Source: Paracoccus zhejiangensis (GTDB taxonomy: Bacteria > Pseudomonadota > Alphaproteobacteria > Rhodobacterales > Rhodobacteraceae). From it: a DNA stretch of 64,000 nucleotides. The notes below the pieces were generated by a model. The model was not told the DNA's origin. It saw only the letters and a program-made list of their open reading frames with translations, and ran no database searches. The stretch spans positions 930,001-994,000 of the forward strand of contig NZ_CP025430.1 in assembly GCF_002847445.1 (NCBI RefSeq), in the 5' to 3' direction. Below, in pieces: positions 55,710 to 64,000 of this stretch. The stretch's first letter is position 1. Every line of letters starts with the position of its first letter. Both the position numbers and the translations under genes were made by a program.

Positions 55710-58363
55710 GCGGTTTCTCCAATCAGTTTTTCCACCTCGGCAATCGCCGCATCGGCCGCCGCAAGGCTGGGGGCACCACCCTGCGCACGGTCGGGCCGGC
55801 CACCGCCGCCCTTGCCGCCAAGCGCCGCCGTCGCCGCCTGCACCAGCGACACCGCGCTGATCCGGGCGGTCAGGTCATTGGTCACGCCCGCCGCCACCGT
55901 GGCCTTGCCATCGGCCTCGGCCAGAACCAGCACCGCACCGCTGCCCAGCTGCGATTTCATCTCGTCGACCAGCGCACCCAGTTCCTTGCCGCCAACGCCC
56001 TCGACCTTTCGGCCGATGAACTTGACGCCGCCTATCTCCTTGGCCTCGGACCCGCCACCGCCGCCCATGGCCAGCTGGCGTTTCAGCTGCGCCACCTCGT
56101 TGGCCAGCGCCTTGCGCTCGTCGGACAGCGCCCGAACCTTGTTCACCACATCGCCCGACTGCGCCTTGAGGATACTGGCGACCTCGGACAATTCGCCATC
56201 GACCCGGCGCAGCTCGGCCATCGCCGCCTGCCCGGTCAGCGCCTCGATCCGGCGGATGCCGGCGGCCGAGGCGGTTTCGGTAGTCAGCGCGAACATGCCG
56301 ATATCGCCGGTGCGCGCGACATGGGTGCCGCCGCAAAGCTCCAGCGAATAGGTCTGCCCGTCCGTGCCCTTGCCGGAACCCGCCTGGCGGCCCATCGAGA
56401 CCACCCGCACCTCGTCACCATATTTCTCGCCAAACAGCGCCTGCGCGCCGATGGCGCGGGCATCGTCCGGGGTCATGATCCGGGTCTCGACCGGGGTGTT
56501 CTGGCGGATATATTCGTTCACCTCGGTCTCGACCTGCGCGATCTCCTCGGGCGTCAGCGCCTTGTTATGGCTGAAGTCGAAGCGCAGCCGGTCATGGGCA
56601 TTCAGGCTGCCCCGCTGCGCGACATGATCGCCTAGCGCGCGGCGCAGCGCCTCGTGCAAGAGGTGCGTGGCCGAATGGTTGGCGCGGATATTGCCACGCC
56701 GGGCATGATCGACCGACAGCTGCGCCGCCTGCCCGCGCGAGATCTCGCCAAGCGTCACCTCGGCCACGTGGACAAAGACGCCAGCGACCTTCTTGGTATC
56801 GGTGACCCGGGCGCTGCCGGTCTCGGTCTTGATCAGCCCGGTATCGCCGACCTGTCCGCCGCTTTCGGCGTAGAAGGGCGACTGGTTCACCACGATCTGC
56901 ACCGCATCGCCGGCCTTGGCGTTCTCGACCGCCGCGCCATCGGCGACCAGCGTCTGGATCTGGCCCTCGGCCTCCTCGGTGTCATAGCCGAGGAATTCGG
57001 TGACACCGTTCTTCTCGGCCAGATCGTACCAGATGGCGGCGTCCTTGGTCTCGCCGGTGCCGGCCCATGCCGCGCGGGCCTTGGCCTTCTGCTCGGCCAT
57101 CGCCGTGTCGAACCCGGCCACATCCACCGCCCGGCCCTGCTCGCGCAGCGCGTCCTGCGTCAGGTCCAGCGGGAAGCCATAGGTGTCATACAGCTTGAAG
57201 GCCGCCTCGCCGGGCAGGTTCGCCCCGTCAGGCAGCTTCGACAGCTCGTCGTCCAGCAGCCGCAGCCCACGATCCAGCGTCTGACGGAAGCGGCTTTCCT
57301 CGCTGCGAAGCGTTTCCTCGATCATCGGCTGCGCCCGGCCGAGTTCCGGATAGGCCGCGCCCATCTGGCGGACCAGCGCCGGCACCAGCTTGTACATCAC
57401 CGGGTCCTGCGCGCCCAGCATGTGGATGTGGCGCATCGCCCGGCGCATGATCCGGCGGAGCACATAGCCGCGGCCCTCATTCGAGGGCATCACCCCGTCG
57501 GCAATGAGGAAGCTGGTCGAGCGCAGGTGATCGGCGATCACCCGGTGATGCACCTTGCCCGGCCCGTCGGGGTCGCTGCTGGTGGCATTGGCCGAAGCCT
57601 CGATCAGCGAACGCATCAGGTCGGTGTCGTAATTGTCATGCTTGCCCTGCAGCAGCGCGCCGATCCGCTCCAGCCCCATGCCGGTATCGATCGATTGCGC
57701 CGCCAGATCGCGCATCGAGCCGTCCTCGAACTGCTCGAACTGCATGAAGACGAGGTTCCAGATCTCGATGAAGCGGTCGCCATCCTCGTCCGCCGAACCC
57801 GGAGGGCCGCCCCAGATCTTGTCGCCGTGGTCGTAGAAGATCTCGGTGCAGGGGCCGCAGGGACCTGTCGGACCCATGCGCCAGAAATTGTCGTCGGTCG
57901 GGATGCGGATGATCCGGTCATCGGTCAGGCCCGCGACCTTCTTCCAGATCGTCGCCGCCTCGTCATCGGTGTGATAGACCGTGACCAGCAGCTTGTCCTT
58001 GGGGATGCCGAAATCCTTGGTCAGCAATTCCCAGGCAAAGGGAATGGCGCTTTCCTTGAAGTAATCACCGAAGCTGAAATTCCCCAGCATCTCGAAGAAG
58101 GTGTGATGCCGCGCGGTATAGCCGACATTGTCGAGGTCATTGTGCTTGCCGCCCGCGCGCACGCATTTCTGCGCCGTGGTCGCGCGCTTGTAGTCGCGGG
58201 TCTCGACCCCGGTGAACAGGTTCTTGAACTGCACCATGCCGGAATTGGCGAACATCAGCGTCGGGTCGTTCCGCGGCACCAGCGGGCTGCTGTCGACGAC
58301 CTGGTGGCCGTTCTTCTCGTAGAAGTTCAGGAAGGTGGAACGGATGTCGTTCAGGCTGGGCAT
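55706..58363 (-). CDS. alaS: Alanine--tRNA ligase
   Basis: 885 residues, full length. Catalytic domain with [15 protein letters not shown] and [15 protein letters not shown], then the editing domain with the zinc ligands HSATHLLH and [13 protein letters not shown], and the C-terminal DHHA1 domain. Near residue 760 the sequence runs [10 protein letters not shown], a Gly linker before DHHA1. DUF1330 overlaps its stop. Confidence 0.98.
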   Translation of the reverse strand: MPSLNDIRSTFLNFYEKNGHQVVDSSPLVPRNDPTLMFANSGMVQFKNLFTGVETRDYKRATTAQKCVRAGGKHNDLDNVGYTARHHTFFEMLGNFSFGDYFKESAIPFAWELLTKDFGIPKDKLLVTVYHTDDEAATIWKKVAGLTDDRIIRIPTDDNFWRMGPTGPCGPCTEIFYDHGDKIWGGPPGSADEDGDRFIEIWNLVFMQFEQFEDGSMRDLAAQSIDTGMGLERIGALLQGKHDNYDTDLMRSLIEASANATSSDPDGPGKVHHRVIADHLRSTSFLIADGVMPSNEGRGYVLRRIMRRAMRHIHMLGAQDPVMYKLVPALVRQMGAAYPELGRAQPMIEETLRSEESRFRQTLDRGLRLLDDELSKLPDGANLPGEAAFKLYDTYGFPLDLTQDALREQGRAVDVAGFDTAMAEQKAKARAAWAGTGETKDAAIWYDLAEKNGVTEFLGYDTEEAEGQIQTLVADGAAVENAKAGDAVQIVVNQSPFYAESGGQVGDTGLIKTETGSARVTDTKKVAGVFVHVAEVTLGEISRGQAAQLSVDHARRGNIRANHSATHLLHEALRRALGDHVAQRGSLNAHDRLRFDFSHNKALTPEEIAQVETEVNEYIRQNTPVETRIMTPDDARAIGAQALFGEKYGDEVRVVSMGRQAGSGKGTDGQTYSLELCGGTHVARTGDIGMFALTTETASAAGIRRIEALTGQAAMAELRRVDGELSEVASILKAQSGDVVNKVRALSDERKALANEVAQLKRQLAMGGGGGSEAKEIGGVKFIGRKVEGVGGKELGALVDEMKSQLGSGAVLVLAEADGKATVAAGVTNDLTARISAVSLVQAATAALGGKGGGGRPDRAQGGAPSLAAADAAIAEVEKLIGETA

Positions 58364-58453
58364 GGCAAATCCTCACGTCGGCGAGGCTGACAGTTACCGC
58401 CGCAACGCCGGTGCGTAAAGGCGATTCAGCGCGGCCATGCCCAGCCTTTTGGC

Positions 58454-59671
58454 TCACTCGGGGGCTGCGAGCGCCGCGGTGATGGCGTCAAACATCACCA
58501 GCGGGTCCAGCGGCTCTTTCCCCAGCGGTTCGGGCTGGGCAGCGGTCACGGCGATCACCACGCGCTCGGTCGGGTTGATATAGATGTTCTGGCCCTGGAT
58601 GCCGATGGCGAGATAGGCCTTGTCGGCGATGGACTCCTCGGTCCAGCCCGGCCACCACATCAGCCCGTATTCGACCGTGTCGCCGCCGGTCAGCGTCACC
58701 GGCAGGCCGGCACTGTCAGTCCAGCCATCGGGCAGGATCGAGGCACCATCGATCACCCCACCATCGAGGAAGAACTGCCCGAACCGGGCGAAATCGCGCA
58801 AAGTGGCCGACAGGCCGCTGCCGCCGATCTCGTTGCCATCGGCGCTGTCCAGCCACCATTCGGCATCGGCCTCCATGCCATAGGGCTGCCAGATCTTCTC
58901 CTCGAGGTAATCCGCCAGCTTCTTGCCCGTTGCGCCGACGACGATCTCGCTGGCGACCGAGGTTTCACCGGTGGAATAGTTGTGAACTGCGCCCGGCTCA
59001 TGCGCCTGCGGCAGCGCCGCCATGACCTGCATCAGCCCGCCCGGTTCCTGCGCGATCTGCGCCGCCAACAGCGCGCGCCGGTCGCTTTCGGGGTCGGTAT
59101 AGGTCTCGTCCCATTCCACCCCCGAGGACATCTGCAGGATCTGCTCCACCGTCACGCCCTCATAGGCGCTGCCCTTCAGCGCCGGCACGTAATCGGTGAC
59201 CAGCGCATCCATCCCCGAGATGCTGCCATCCTTGATCGCCGCGCCGATCAGGGTCGAAGTCACCGATTTCGCCAGCGACATCGACATCCAGCGCGTGTCC
59301 GGCCCGTTGCCGCGCTGATAGATCTCATAGGCGACCTTGCCGTCCTTCAACACGATCATCCCGGTTACGCTGTCCAGCGCCAGGAAATCGTCCATGTCCC
59401 AGGTTTTCTCGTCGACCGTCACCGTCACCGGGCCAAGCGGCGTCGCTGCCGGTTCCAGCGGGTGCGGGTTGTCCGAGGCCGCAACCGTCCGCGTCGGGAA
59501 CAGCCGGTCGATGTTGCGGAAGGTGCTGACGGCCAGATCAGGCACCAGATCCCCGTCATAGATCTGTTCGACCGTGCCGATCTCTTCATCCGCGTGGCGA
59601 TAGGCGCCCTGCGCCAGTGCCGGAGCCGCGATCAGCGCGCCAAGCGCCGTGGTGATGACCAAGCGTTTCAT
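58454..59671 (-). CDS. Serine hydrolase, beta-lactamase/esterase family
   Basis: 405 residues from ATG 59671 (GGGAGAGAGA upstream) with a Sec signal peptide ending near PALAQ, so periplasmic. The active-site motif is S132-L-A-K135 (SxxK), and the Tyr motif is YST in NYSTGETS. This is the class C beta-lactamase / penicillin-binding fold and resembles 6-aminohexanoate-dimer hydrolase type proteins. The substrate is not known; it could be an ester, amide or peptide. The longer upstream frame has no signal or ribosome binding site. Confidence 0.85.
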   Translation of the reverse strand: MKRLVITTALGALIAAPALAQGAYRHADEEIGTVEQIYDGDLVPDLAVSTFRNIDRLFPTRTVAASDNPHPLEPAATPLGPVTVTVDEKTWDMDDFLALDSVTGMIVLKDGKVAYEIYQRGNGPDTRWMSMSLAKSVTSTLIGAAIKDGSISGMDALVTDYVPALKGSAYEGVTVEQILQMSSGVEWDETYTDPESDRRALLAAQIAQEPGGLMQVMAALPQAHEPGAVHNYSTGETSVASEIVVGATGKKLADYLEEKIWQPYGMEADAEWWLDSADGNEIGGSGLSATLRDFARFGQFFLDGGVIDGASILPDGWTDSAGLPVTLTGGDTVEYGLMWWPGWTEESIADKAYLAIGIQGQNIYINPTERVVIAVTAAQPEPLGKEPLDPLVMFDAITAALAAPE

Positions 59672-59782
59672 TCTCTCTCTCCCTGTGAACGGGACGAGCT
59701 TGCACGCTCTGCAGCTCGAGGCCAAGCCCCGGAGAGGGATTGGAAAAGGCCGTAGGGTACGGGAACAAGCCCTCACCACATC

Positions 59783-59812
59783 AAAACGCCGCCGCATCGC
59801 TGCGACGGCGTT
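59783..59812 (-). terminator. Rho-independent terminator of recA
   Basis: 12-bp stem with one G-T pair (59785-59796 with 59801-59812). Read on the minus strand it ends in CGTT followed by TTGATG. It lies 24 bp after the recA stop. Confidence 0.75.
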
Positions 59813-59835
59813 CTTGTTCCCAGGGTCAGGCCGGA

Positions 59836-60909
59836 TCAGTCGTCGGCCAGAACATCCTCGTCGCTTTCGCCGGTGGCGCCGAAATCAAGCCCGTGGCTGG
59901 CGCGGATCTTGTCCTCGATGGCAAAGGCGGTGTCGGGATTGTCGCGCAGGAACTGCTTGGCATTCTCGCGACCCTGGCCGATGCGCTCGTCGCCATAGGA
60001 ATACCACGAGCCCGATTTCTCGACCACGCCGGCCTTGACGCCCAGATCGATCAGCTCGCCGACCTTGCTGATGCCCTCGCCATACATGATGTCGAATTCC
60101 ACCTGCCGGAAGGGCGGCGCCACCTTGTTCTTCACCACCTTGACCTTGGTGGTGTTGCCCACCACCTCGTCGCGGTCCTTGACCGAGCCGGTGCGGCGGA
60201 TGTCGAGACGCACCGAGGCATAGAATTTCAGCGCATTGCCGCCGGTCGTGGTTTCGGGGCTGCCGAACATGACGCCGATCTTCATGCGGATCTGGTTGAT
60301 GAAGATGACCATGCAATTGCTGCGGCCGATCGAGGCGGTCAGCTTGCGCATCGCCTGGCTCATCAGCCGGGCCTGCGAGCCCATCTGCATGTCGCCCATG
60401 TCGCCCTCGATCTCGGCCTTGGGCGTCAGCGCCGCGACCGAGTCAACCACCACCATGCTGACCGCGCCCGAGCGCACCAGCGTATCGACGATCTCCAGCG
60501 CCTGCTCGCCCGTGTCGGGCTGCGAGATCAGCAGTTCGTCGAGGTTCACGCCCAGTTTCTTCGCATATTGCGGGTCCAGCGCGTGCTCGGCATCGACGAA
60601 GGCGCAGATGCCGCCCTTCTTCTGTTCCTCGGCCACGCAATGCAGCGTCAGCGTGGTCTTGCCCGAGCTTTCCGGCCCGAAAATTTCAATGATCCGGCCC
60701 TTGGGCAAGCCGCCGATCCCCAGCGCGATGTCCAGCCCCAGCGAGCCGGTCGAGGTCGCCTCGATCTCGGCCACCGGGCTGTCCTTGCCCAGCTTCATGA
60801 TCGAACCCTTGCCGAATTGCCGTTCGATCTGCGCCAGGGCGCTGTCCAGCGCCTTCTGCTTGTCCGCGCTGCGTTTGTCGTTCATGTCGAGAATGCTCGC
60901 CGTCGCCAT
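59836..60909 (-). CDS. recA: Recombinase A
   Basis: 357 residues from ATG 60909, with GAGGACAAG just before it. The homologous recombination and SOS co-protease protein. Walker A GPESSGKT is at 78-85; [19 protein letters not shown] and [12 protein letters not shown] are further conserved regions. The tail is acidic ([10 protein letters not shown]), as in other RecA. The longer upstream open frame is spurious. A LexA box lies 64 bp upstream. Confidence 0.98.
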   Translation of the reverse strand: MATASILDMNDKRSADKQKALDSALAQIERQFGKGSIMKLGKDSPVAEIEATSTGSLGLDIALGIGGLPKGRIIEIFGPESSGKTTLTLHCVAEEQKKGGICAFVDAEHALDPQYAKKLGVNLDELLISQPDTGEQALEIVDTLVRSGAVSMVVVDSVAALTPKAEIEGDMGDMQMGSQARLMSQAMRKLTASIGRSNCMVIFINQIRMKIGVMFGSPETTTGGNALKFYASVRLDIRRTGSVKDRDEVVGNTTKVKVVKNKVAPPFRQVEFDIMYGEGISKVGELIDLGVKAGVVEKSGSWYSYGDERIGQGRENAKQFLRDNPDTAFAIEDKIRASHGLDFGATGESDEDVLADD

Positions 60910-60972
60910 CTTGTCCTCGCCCGTTATTTCACAGCCCCGTTCGGGGGGCAATCTGCCTCGGTCTCGCGGGAT

Positions 60973-60987
60973 GTTCACCCCTTGTTC
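60973..60987 (-). promoter_or_regulatory. LexA (SOS) box of recA
   Basis: GAACAAGGGGTGAAC on the minus strand matches the alphaproteobacterial SOS consensus GAAC-N7-GAAC (GTTC-N7-GTTC on the other strand). It lies 64 bp upstream of the recA start, where a LexA site is expected. Confidence 0.8.
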
Positions 60988-61152
60988 CTGCGTTTCTGCG
61001 GCAAAAGGAACGCCAACGCAAGCCCAATCTGCACCATGCGACGCCTGACCGCGCCATGCTGGCACGGGACTGCCTAAGAAACGGTTTACACCGGCCGGCC
61101 CGCCCGATATTTCCGCCGGGCTTTCGACAGACCGGAACGGGACGACACGAAC

Positions 61153-61737
61153 ATGCTGATCTTCTGGCAACAGCGACTGGTCTTCCTGGCGACACCCAAG
61201 GCCGGCTCCTCGGCGGTCGAGGCCGCGCTGGAACCGCTCGCCGCCGTCTCGGTGCAGCGCCCGGCCGAGCTGAAGCATGTCGACATCGCCGATTTCCGCA
61301 GCCATGTGCAGCCCTGGCTGGAAGCGACCTCCGGCGGCCCGTTCACCACCGTTGCGCTGATGCGCGAGCCGGTCGAATGGCTGCGCAGCTGGTACCGTTT
61401 CAAGCTGCGCGACGACCATGACGACCCCGAGCATCCGATGGCCGGTATCCGCTTCGCCGATTTCGCCAAGGCATATGCCACGCCCGGCGGCCCCGACCGT
61501 CTCGCCATCGAGGGTCAGGCGCGCTTTCTGACCGGCGGTGGCCAGCCGGTGGACCGGATCTTCCGCTATGAGGAGATTGACCGTTTCGTCGAGTTTCTCG
61601 AGGATCAGCTAGATTGCGCCATCAGCCTGCCGCGGGTGAACGTACCGCCCTCGGTCGATGTCGATCTGACCGCCGACGAGGAACAGGCGCTGCGCGCGGC
61701 CATGGACGCGGAAATCGCGCTCTACCGCACGCTCTGA
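61153..61737 (+). CDS. Sulfotransferase-like P-loop protein
   Basis: 194 residues. The N-terminal [18 protein letters not shown] has the form of the PAPS 5'-phosphosulfate loop, and [14 protein letters not shown] resembles the 3'-phosphate binding segment of sulfotransferases. It is short for that family. Related Rhodobacterales proteins are sometimes labelled gamma-glutamyl kinase, which I do not see support for. Divergent from recA and convergent with cckA. Confidence 0.65.
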   Translation: MLIFWQQRLVFLATPKAGSSAVEAALEPLAAVSVQRPAELKHVDIADFRSHVQPWLEATSGGPFTTVALMREPVEWLRSWYRFKLRDDHDDPEHPMAGIRFADFAKAYATPGGPDRLAIEGQARFLTGGGQPVDRIFRYEEIDRFVEFLEDQLDCAISLPRVNVPPSVDVDLTADEEQALRAAMDAEIALYRTL

Positions 61738-61749
61738 CGCGCGACCGAT

Positions 61750-63804
61750 CTAGCCCGCGAGGTGCCGCCCGACGGTCTCGGTCAGTTCGACCAGCGAGAA
61801 GGGCTTGGCCAGGAAGACCGAGTTCGGCACCGGGCTCTGCCCCTCGGCAAAGATGTCCTCGGTATAACCCGAGATGAAGACCACCCGGGTCTTGGGCCGG
61901 TCGCGCAGCGCGCTGCGCACCCAGCTTGGCCCGTCCATGCCGGGCATGACCACGTCGGTCACGAAGACATCGACGACCAGTTCAGGGTCGGCCAGCAAGT
62001 CCAGCGCCGCCTCGGCATGTTCGGCCTCGAGCACCTTGTAGCCCTTCAGCCGCAGCGCGCGGGCGGCGAAGGCACGCACCGGCGCCTCGTCCTCGACCAG
62101 TAGCACCGTCGCCCGGTGCGCATCAGCGAAGGTCGGCGCCGGGGCTGCGACCCGCGGCGCAGCCTTCGCCGCCGATGCCTTGTGTGCCGGAAAATACAGT
62201 GTGAAAACAGTGCCTTTCCCGACAGTGCTGTCACAGAAGATGAACCCGCCGGTCTGCTTGACGATGCCGTAGACGGTCGAAAGGCCCAGCCCGGTGCCCT
62301 CGCCGGTCCGCTTGGTGGTGAAGAAGGGCTCGAAGATCTTGGTCAGATGCTCGGGGGCGATGCCGCTGCCCTCGTCGCGCAGTTCGACCAGCACATAGGC
62401 GCCCTTGGACAGCACCGCCCGGTCGCGCTCCAGCGGGGCCTCCAGCCGGATGTTGCGGGTGCGGATGGTGATGTCGCCGCCCTTGGGCATGGCGTCACGG
62501 GCGTTAACCACCAGGTTCATGATCACCTGTTCCAGCTGCCGCTTGTCGGCACGGATCGGCAGAAGCTGCGGGTCGTGCAGGATGTTCAAGGCCACCCGCT
62601 CGCCCACCAGCCGGTTCAACAGGTGGGTCAGGTCGGCCAGCGTGTCGCGCAGGTCAAGGATCTCGGGCTTCATCGTCTGCTTGCGCGAGAAGGCCAGCAA
62701 CTGGCTGACCAGCGCGGCGGCGCGGTTGGCGTTCTGGCTGATCTGGTCGAGATCGGCGTAATCCGCATCGGCCTTGTCATGTCGCATCATCAACAGGTCG
62801 CAATGACCGCTGATCGCCGTCAGCAGGTTGTTGAAGTCATGCGCCACCCCGCCGGCCAATTGGCCGATAGCCTGCATCTTCTGGCTCTGGACGAATTGCG
62901 CCTCGAGCGTCTTCAGCGCGCTGGCATCGGTCAAGACCGCGACCAGCCCGGCCTCGTCCGAGGGGTCGCGGGCCAGCGAAACCTGGAAATGCCGGTCGCC
63001 GCCATCGCTGCGCAGGCGCAGCATCTCGGCCCGTGGCTCGGCGCGACCCGATTCGACATCCGCGAGCCAGTCGCCGACCGGCCGGCCCGGCCCGTCGAGG
63101 ATGGTGCCGAGGTGGGCGTCGACCGGGTTCTGTCCCAGAAGCCGCCGGGCGGCGGGGTTCACCCGCCGGATCAGCCCGCCCGAGGACAGGCGCAGAAGCG
63201 CCACCGGCAGCGCGTCGAATTCGTCTTCCGGCTCGTCCTCGGGGTCCTCGTCGCCGGCCATGTCCTCTGCCCCGATCTCCTCGGCCCCGTGATAGGACCA
63301 GATCTGCAGCGGCGCATCGGCGGCGCGGCCAAGTGCCAGCACGTCGCCGCCCGGCAGTTCGGTCTCGGCAAAGCCCGACTGGTCGGCACGCGCCAGCAGC
63401 GCCGCGATCAGGTCTTCGGCATCGGCGCGGATATGGCACATCCAGGACAGGATGTTCTGACCGACGATATCGCCGAACCCGTCGATCGAGGCCGAATTCT
63501 GGAACAGCACCAGCCCGTCGGAATCACTGATCCAGATCGGCTCGGGCGCGGCCACCACCTCGGACTTGATCGCGGCCAGCGCGCGCCGCCCGCTGATCCC
63601 GCGCAGCGCATGGATCAGCGAGATCGCCCCGCCCAGCAGATACCAGGCCACCGCCATCGTCGCAAAAACCACCGCCGCCATGCCGCTGGTGCTGCCGGGA
63701 AAGATCAGCAGCAAGGCCGAACCGATCACCGCCGGCAGCATCAGCGCCGGCAGCAGGGCGATGGCATTCCGTGGCAGGCCAAGAATCCGGTCCAATCGAG
63801 TCAT
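61750..63804 (-). CDS. cckA: Hybrid histidine kinase CckA
   Basis: 684 residues from ATG 63804 (AAGGAGG upstream). Two N-terminal membrane segments (about 15-60), PAS-like regions separated by an acidic stretch (DEDPEDEPEDEFD), phospho-acceptor H322 in GGVAHDFNNLL, ATPase domain (NLVVNARDAMP, GTGLGLSTVYG) and a C-terminal receiver with VTDVVMPGMDG. This is the CckA layout; in alphaproteobacteria it feeds ChpT and CtrA, which in Rhodobacterales control motility, gene transfer agent genes and envelope functions. Confidence 0.93.
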   Translation of the reverse strand: MTRLDRILGLPRNAIALLPALMLPAVIGSALLLIFPGSTSGMAAVVFATMAVAWYLLGGAISLIHALRGISGRRALAAIKSEVVAAPEPIWISDSDGLVLFQNSASIDGFGDIVGQNILSWMCHIRADAEDLIAALLARADQSGFAETELPGGDVLALGRAADAPLQIWSYHGAEEIGAEDMAGDEDPEDEPEDEFDALPVALLRLSSGGLIRRVNPAARRLLGQNPVDAHLGTILDGPGRPVGDWLADVESGRAEPRAEMLRLRSDGGDRHFQVSLARDPSDEAGLVAVLTDASALKTLEAQFVQSQKMQAIGQLAGGVAHDFNNLLTAISGHCDLLMMRHDKADADYADLDQISQNANRAAALVSQLLAFSRKQTMKPEILDLRDTLADLTHLLNRLVGERVALNILHDPQLLPIRADKRQLEQVIMNLVVNARDAMPKGGDITIRTRNIRLEAPLERDRAVLSKGAYVLVELRDEGSGIAPEHLTKIFEPFFTTKRTGEGTGLGLSTVYGIVKQTGGFIFCDSTVGKGTVFTLYFPAHKASAAKAAPRVAAPAPTFADAHRATVLLVEDEAPVRAFAARALRLKGYKVLEAEHAEAALDLLADPELVVDVFVTDVVMPGMDGPSWVRSALRDRPKTRVVFISGYTEDIFAEGQSPVPNSVFLAKPFSLVELTETVGRHLAG

Positions 63805-63893
63805 GAGTCCTCCTTCGAACTGGCCCTGCCCAGAAATCTTCTGCCGGTGATTGGTTAAGATCGCGTTAATCTGTGACTTGCGGTCGGCAAGGA

Positions 63894-64000
63894 TCATTCC
63901 TGTCTCTGGAAGAGGGCAAGGAAAAACCCGTCGCTGGCCGCGAGCGGCGTCCAGCGCTGCTGGGCTGCCTGCGCGAAGTTCGGGTGACGGTCCAGGAAAG
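63894..64000 (-). CDS. C-terminal end of a probable rRNA methyltransferase (RsmB/NOP2 family)
   Basis: The last 34 codons of a gene that leaves the window on the right. The end reads ASDGFFLALFQRQE and a stop at 63896-63894. The DGFFxAxF/L ending is typical of RsmB/NOL1/NOP2 type 16S rRNA m5C methyltransferases. The catalytic cysteines are outside the window, so the call is tentative. The frame was read directly; the gene lies 89 bp upstream of cckA on the same strand. Confidence 0.5.
   Translation of the reverse strand, partial: FLDRHPNFAQAAQQRWTPLAASDGFFLALFQRQE

Overview
The window is high-GC DNA from an alphaproteobacterium of the family Rhodobacteraceae, most likely Paracoccus or a close relative. 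This is an inference from protein types and gene order: an alaS / recA / cckA neighbourhood, DUF6456 and DUF6477 proteins, an IalB-family protein, a TAT-exported TRAP binding protein, and an alphaproteobacterial SOS box (GAAC-N7-GAAC) before recA. Nearly all of it looks like chromosome. I see no rRNA, CRISPR array, IS element, prophage or integrase. One tRNA is present, tRNA-Leu(CAA).

Layout. 1-408: tail of an endonuclease/exonuclease/phosphatase-fold protein. 479-1756: enolase. 1991-5957: a TRAP transporter, with the binding protein on + and the QM permeases on -, facing each other. 6088-8304: late cobalamin genes cobP-cobT-cobS. 8445-16022: an oligopeptide importer operon oppABCDF that ends with an exporter-type ABC protein. 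16062-22475: tRNA-Leu, lipA, a conserved hypothetical, a DddP-type DMSP lyase, DUF6456 and DUF6477 proteins and a HerA-like ATPase. 22671-24892: a glycosyltransferase and galE. 24893-25350: a gene-free stretch with two intrinsic terminators. 25351-26268: an IalB-family protein.

The core is 26354-45034, all on the minus strand. In transcription order it reads: OFA-family oxalate/formate transporter; then, after a terminator, fhs-folD-mclA-gckA-sgaA-mtkA-mtkB-hprA-ppc-glyA-pntA-pntB. This is a nearly complete serine cycle for one-carbon assimilation; malate dehydrogenase is the cycle enzyme I do not see, and enolase lies at the left edge. Fhs and FolD activate formate to methylene-tetrahydrofolate and GlyA transfers the carbon to glycine. 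SgaA, HprA and GckA carry serine to 2-phosphoglycerate; enolase and Ppc lead to oxaloacetate; MtkAB and MclA return glyoxylate and release acetyl-CoA. PntAB can supply NADPH. The OFA transporter suggests that formate or oxalate is an external carbon source.

The most striking non-coding signal is a 13-bp palindrome (GGACA-N3-TGTCC) that occurs four times before the OFA gene and twice before fhs. Neighbouring sites are mostly exactly 42 bp apart, about four helical turns. It looks like the operator system of an unidentified formate/oxalate or C1 regulator. A 10- or 25-codon leader ORF with strong ribosome binding sites overlaps the fhs start codon.

45388-49868 holds a bestrophin-like channel and a two-component pair whose sigma54-type regulator has GAFAGA in place of GAFTGA. 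49960-53379 encodes a 1139-residue PA14 / Gly-Gly-Glu-Thr repeat / G8 / beta-helix surface protein, followed by a 741-bp gene-free gap that is partly AT-rich. The right end holds ordinary genes: DUF4177, a class II glutamine amidotransferase, DUF1330, alaS, a serine hydrolase, recA, a sulfotransferase-like protein, cckA and the tail of a probable rsmB.
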